NCBI GenBank assembly: GCA_020853075.1
Contig: JADYZS010000482.1
Span: 1-7,403 of the forward strand
Source: Anaerolineae bacterium
Lineage (GTDB): Bacteria > Chloroflexota > Anaerolineae > JADYZS01
Reading direction: 5' to 3'
DNA: 7,403 nt
Shown here in pieces: positions 5,000-7,403 of the stretch. The stretch's first letter is position 1; the number at the start of each line of letters is the position of its first letter. The notes below the pieces were generated by a model that had not been told where the DNA came from, searched no databases, and was given only the letters and a program-made list of their open reading frames with translations. The position numbers and the translations under genes were made by a program.

Positions 5000-5467
5000 A
5001 TGAGCGAACGCAACGATGCAGGCGCATTCTTGTTCGGATTCTTCTTAGGCGCGGCGGCAGGGGCAGTGGCTGCCCTCTTGATGGCTCCCCAGGCGGGTGA
5101 GGAGACCATCGGCCAGATCCGCGAGAAGGGGATTGAACTCAAAGAACGGGCAGAGGAACTCTCCGGTGAAGCGCGGGAGCGTGCCGCGGAGTTGGCCGCC
5201 GAAGCGCGGAAGCGAGCGGAAAGAATAGAGGCCGAAGCCAAAGAGAGAGCCACAGAACTGAGGAGACGGGCCGAAGAGTTAGAGGCTCAGGCCAGACAGC
5301 GAGCCGTGGAACTAGAATCTGAGGCTAAAAAGAGAGCCGAGGAACTGAGCGAGCGCGGCCGTATCGTGCTGGATGAGCAGAAGGGTCGCGTCCAATCCAC
5401 GGTAGAAGAGGTCAAAGAGACCGTCGCCAAGCGGGCGAAGAAGGCCGAAGGGGATGCCAGTGGCTAG
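5000..5467 (+). CDS. YtxH domain protein with long 11-residue-repeat coiled coil
   Basis: This 155-residue protein begins with a glycine/alanine-rich membrane segment (FLFGFFLGAAAGAVAALLMAP, residues 10-30). QAGEETIGQIREKG follows, the YtxH signature (LLAPxxGEETR-like). From residue 48 to 120 it is a highly charged helix built of 11-residue units of the form [KR]-x-R-A-x-E-[LI]-x-x-E-A, then a polar helix to a basic tail. YtxH proteins are membrane-anchored, often stress-induced, and of unknown mechanism. The 11-residue pattern is like that of LEA proteins and apolipoproteins, whose amphipathic helices lie on membranes or form right-handed coiled coils, so protection or shaping of the membrane is a possible role (inference). 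The start is fixed by AAGGAGG. The gene follows the DUF948-like gene in the same operon. Confidence 0.9.
   Translation: MSERNDAGAFLFGFFLGAAAGAVAALLMAPQAGEETIGQIREKGIELKERAEELSGEARERAAELAAEARKRAERIEAEAKERATELRRRAEELEAQARQRAVELESEAKKRAEELSERGRIVLDEQKGRVQSTVEEVKETVAKRAKKAEGDASG
5141..5359 (+). repeat. Degenerate 33-base tandem repeat coding for hendecads
   Basis: Within the YtxH gene, residues 48-120 divide into KERAEELSGEA, RERAAELAAEA, RKRAERIEAEA, KERATELRRRA, EELEAQA, RQRAVELESEA and KKRAEELSERG. Six units have 11 residues and the fifth has only 7. The DNA units (33 bases, one of 21) have drifted at synonymous positions, so the protein pattern is better kept than the DNA, which argues for selection on the helix. 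Confidence 0.85.
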
Positions 5468-5540
5468 ACGAGCGCCAACGCCCAACAGACGAGGAGAGCC
5501 AGCAGGTCAGCGGTGAGGTCTCACGGAGATATACTTCAAA

Positions 5541-5545
5541 AAGGA
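5541..5545 (+). promoter_or_regulatory. Ribosome binding site supporting the GTG start of the zinc-ribbon gene
   Basis: AAGGA stands 7 bases before GTG 5553. The next in-frame Met is far downstream, inside the domain structure, and the sequence directly after GTG 5553 (TTEIEFVSNYRDL) leads smoothly into the first CxxC, so the GTG is taken as the start. Confidence 0.7.
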
Positions 5546-5552
5546 TCGCAAC

Positions 5553-6200
5553 GTGACTACTGAGATTGAGTTCGTCTCCAATTACAGAGACCTGAGCACC
5601 GAGCGCGGCTTCCAGTTTGAGTTCACCTGCAACCGCTGCGGCACCGGCTACCGCACGCCGTTCAAGGCATCGGCCCTCGGCACGGCTACCTCAGTGCTGG
5701 ATGCGGCGAACAGCCTCCTCGGTGGTATCTTCAGCTCTGCGGCGAATATCAGCGAGAGAGTCCGCTCCGCCGCCTGGCAGAAGGCCCACGATGAGGCCTT
5801 CGCGGCAGCCTCGGCGGAAATCAAGCCCTCGTTTGTGCAATGCCCCCGCTGCTCTTCCTGGGTCTGCCGGAAGAGTTGCTGGAACACCAAGCGCGGCTTG
5901 TGCAAGGATTGCGCGCCCGACCTGGGCGTGGAGATGTCGGCGGCCCAGGCCAGCCGCTCGGTGGAAGAGGTGTGGGCACACGCGGCAATGGCCGAGGAAG
6001 ATAAGAAATTAGGCAAGGAGCAGTGGCGGGAGACGATTCGCGCCACCTGCCCCAACTGCGAAGCCCCGCTTGCCACCAATGCGAAGTTCTGCCCGGAATG
6101 TGGCACGAAACTGAAGACAGCAGACAAATGCGCCAAGTGCGGAGCCAAGTTGACACCGGGCGCCAAGTTCTGCCCGGAGTGTGGTGAGAAGGTAGCCTGA
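5553..6200 (+). CDS. Multi-zinc-ribbon protein of unknown function
   Basis: This 215-residue protein has sixteen cysteines. CNRCG (26-30) is followed by an Ala/Gly/Ser-rich segment (about 39-66, SALGTATSVLDAANSLLGGI). Then come CPRC (97-100), Cys105 and Cys109, and CKDC (117-120). After a helical linker there are two classical zinc ribbons: CPNC (166-169) with CPEC (180-183), and CAKC (193-196) with CPEC (207-210), a double zinc ribbon tail. It should bind up to four zinc ions. Tails of this type often serve as protein- or nucleic-acid-binding modules, and I recall similar proteins near SPFH-domain (YdjI-like) genes, but no such gene is in this window. No enzyme motif was seen. It follows the YtxH gene by 85 bases, which hold no clear promoter or terminator, so it may share that transcript. 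Its end nearly touches the convergent dehydratase gene. Confidence 0.85.
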   Translation: MTTEIEFVSNYRDLSTERGFQFEFTCNRCGTGYRTPFKASALGTATSVLDAANSLLGGIFSSAANISERVRSAAWQKAHDEAFAAASAEIKPSFVQCPRCSSWVCRKSCWNTKRGLCKDCAPDLGVEMSAAQASRSVEEVWAHAAMAEEDKKLGKEQWRETIRATCPNCEAPLATNAKFCPECGTKLKTADKCAKCGAKLTPGAKFCPECGEKVA

Positions 6201-6212
6201 AATTCTTGCTGC

Positions 6213-7403
6213 CTATCCCCCGCGCAGCGCGCGCAACACCTCCGGCAGACGCGGGAGGAGATCGCCCGCGACCGCGCCCGCGTCGCCCAGTGCGCGCCGC
6301 ACCCATTCCCCGGCCAGCCCGTGCAGATAGGTTCCGGCCACCGCCGCCGCGAACGGCTCCAACCCTTGCGCCAGCAAACCAACGATGGCCCCCGCTAATA
6401 CGTCACCGCTCCCCGCCGTCGCCAGCGCGGGGTTCGCGAAGGGCTGCACCACCGCGCGCCCGTCGGGCGCGGCGCAGACGGTGTGTGCGCCCTTGAGGAC
6501 GATGACCTGGTTCCATTCGGCGGCCTTCGCCCGCGCCAGCCCCAGGCGGTCAGCCGCGATCTCCTCGGTTTTCAGATTGCAGAGGCGGGCCATCTCGCCG
6601 GGGTGAGGCGTCAGGATGCTGTGGGCAGGGACACGGCGCGGCCATTCCTCCGTCGCGGCCAGGATGTTGAGGGCATCGGCATCCAACACCAGCGGCGGCA
6701 GGTGAGGCGGTTCCTTTGCTTCTGCCGGTTGCGGTTCGGCGGCGCGCAGGGCCTGGAAGCCGATGCGCGGCGCGCGCGTGGGGGTGCTCGTCTTCGGCTC
6801 CAAGAGTTGGCGCACGAACTCCACCGTCGGCGTCTCCTGTCCCAACCCGGGGCCCAGAAGCAGAGCCCGGTAGTCGCCCGCCTTCTCCCGCACCATCTTG
6901 GCCGCGTCGGGCGCGAGGACGCCCATATCGTGGGGCAGGAGGAGCCAGGTCGTCTCGTGGAGCGCGGCAGCCAGAGTCGGATGGAGAGGACGGGCGACGC
7001 CCAGAGTCACCAATCCCGCGCCGGCGCGATAGGCCGCCGCGCCCGCCAGGTAGGCCGCGCCGGTGTAGTTGGCCGAACCTGCCACGATGAGCGCGCGGCC
7101 AAAGGTTCCCTTGTGCGCGTCGGCAGGCCGGCGCGGGAGCCAGGCTCGCACCATCTCAGGTGTAGCCACTTCTACCTGCACGTCCTCGGCCAGCGACGCG
7201 GGGATGCCGATCTCTGCCACCAGGAGGCGTCCGCAAGCGCCCGCGCCGGGGAACAGGAAGTGCCCCCATTTGGCATGAGCGAAGGTCACCGTCAGGTCGG
7301 CGGCGAGGGCCACCGCGTCCAGCGCGCCGGTATCGCAGTTGAGCCCGCTGGGGCAATCCACCGCGACCACTCGCGGCCAGGTTAGGATTTCTTTCCTCTC
7401 CGC
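6213..7403 (-). CDS. nnr: Bifunctional NAD(P)HX epimerase/dehydratase, C-terminal part (runs off the right edge)
   Basis: This enzyme repairs hydrated NADH and NADPH: the YjeF-N domain interconverts epimers and the kinase-like domain dehydrates S-NAD(P)HX using ADP or ATP. The frame is open to the window edge, so 396 C-terminal residues are present. Numbered from the first visible codon, VVAVDCPSGLN (12-22) and the following FAHAKWGHFLFPGA belong to the end of the epimerase domain. The dehydratase domain shows KGTFGRALIVAGSANYTGAA (98-117), LLGPGLGQ (181-188), LVLDADALN (238-246), LTPHPGEMARL (264-274), VLKGAHTV (302-309) and ATAGSGDVLAG (328-338), whose Asp334 is the catalytic base. A Pro/Ala/Glu-rich insertion occupies about 202-237. 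The GTG at 7370 is internal, not the start. The gene is convergent with the zinc-ribbon gene, 12 bases apart. Confidence 0.93.
   Translation of the reverse strand, partial: AERKEILTWPRVVAVDCPSGLNCDTGALDAVALAADLTVTFAHAKWGHFLFPGAGACGRLLVAEIGIPASLAEDVQVEVATPEMVRAWLPRRPADAHKGTFGRALIVAGSANYTGAAYLAGAAAYRAGAGLVTLGVARPLHPTLAAALHETTWLLLPHDMGVLAPDAAKMVREKAGDYRALLLGPGLGQETPTVEFVRQLLEPKTSTPTRAPRIGFQALRAAEPQPAEAKEPPHLPPLVLDADALNILAATEEWPRRVPAHSILTPHPGEMARLCNLKTEEIAADRLGLARAKAAEWNQVIVLKGAHTVCAAPDGRAVVQPFANPALATAGSGDVLAGAIVGLLAQGLEPFAAAVAGTYLHGLAGEWVRRALGDAGAVAGDLLPRLPEVLRALRGG

Noticed and set aside
5513..5524. GTGAG-GT-CTCAC inverted repeat before the zinc-ribbon gene
   Set aside because: The arms are only 5 bases with a 2-base centre: too tight for a hairpin terminator and too short to claim as an operator without conservation. 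The rest of 5468-5552 shows no clear promoter.
6483..7385. Forward ORF of 300 codons opposite the dehydratase gene
   Set aside because: The reverse strand carries all NnrD motifs; the forward product is Arg/Gly-rich without domains.

Overview
The window is GC-rich bacterial chromosome with tightly packed genes. The gene content points to Chloroflexota, probably an Anaerolineae-like lineage: a YfhO-like giant membrane protein, a NifS-MnmA pair, VapBC and RelBE-type modules in small intergenic slots, and a DUF948/YtxH pair. This placement is inferred from gene style, not from a marker gene. No rRNA, tRNA, CRISPR array, transposase or integrase was seen.

Layout. The 5' part of a polytopic membrane protein (YfhO-like) runs leftward out of the window from about 694. 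It is divergent from a rightward series that begins at a near-consensus sigma70-type promoter (723-751). The series reads: cysteine desulfurase (788-1978); a VapB-like antitoxin and PIN toxin (1993-2651); a short relic of a second cysteine desulfurase 3' end (2658-2735); a second antitoxin and a RelE-type toxin broken by an in-frame stop (2751-3237); mnmA (3248-4324); and a small membrane protein (4338-4598). A second promoter (4576-4604) precedes a DUF948-like membrane protein (4633-4974) and a YtxH protein with a long 11-residue-repeat coiled coil (5000-5467). A zinc-ribbon protein follows (5553-6200). From the right edge, the C-terminal part of a bifunctional NAD(P)HX epimerase/dehydratase runs leftward and ends 12 bases from the zinc-ribbon gene (6213-7403).

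How the genes work together. The cysteine desulfurase supplies persulfide sulfur and MnmA uses such sulfur to make 2-thiouridine at tRNA position 34, so these two are the functional core. Two toxin-antitoxin pairs are wedged between them, in DNA visibly less GC-rich than the flanking enzymes. The most informative observation is that the end of the cysteine desulfurase gene, through its stop and on to the next gene's ribosome binding site, occurs twice: once as the real gene end before the first toxin-antitoxin pair, and again as an in-frame relic before the second. This looks like a scar from insertion or allelic recombination. The second observation is that the RelE-type toxin has a single TAG stop, after which the rest of the protein is still perfectly readable. 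This suggests very recent inactivation, stop-codon readthrough or a sequence error. I see no evidence of a wholly new system; the value lies in this recombination scar and the freshly broken toxin.
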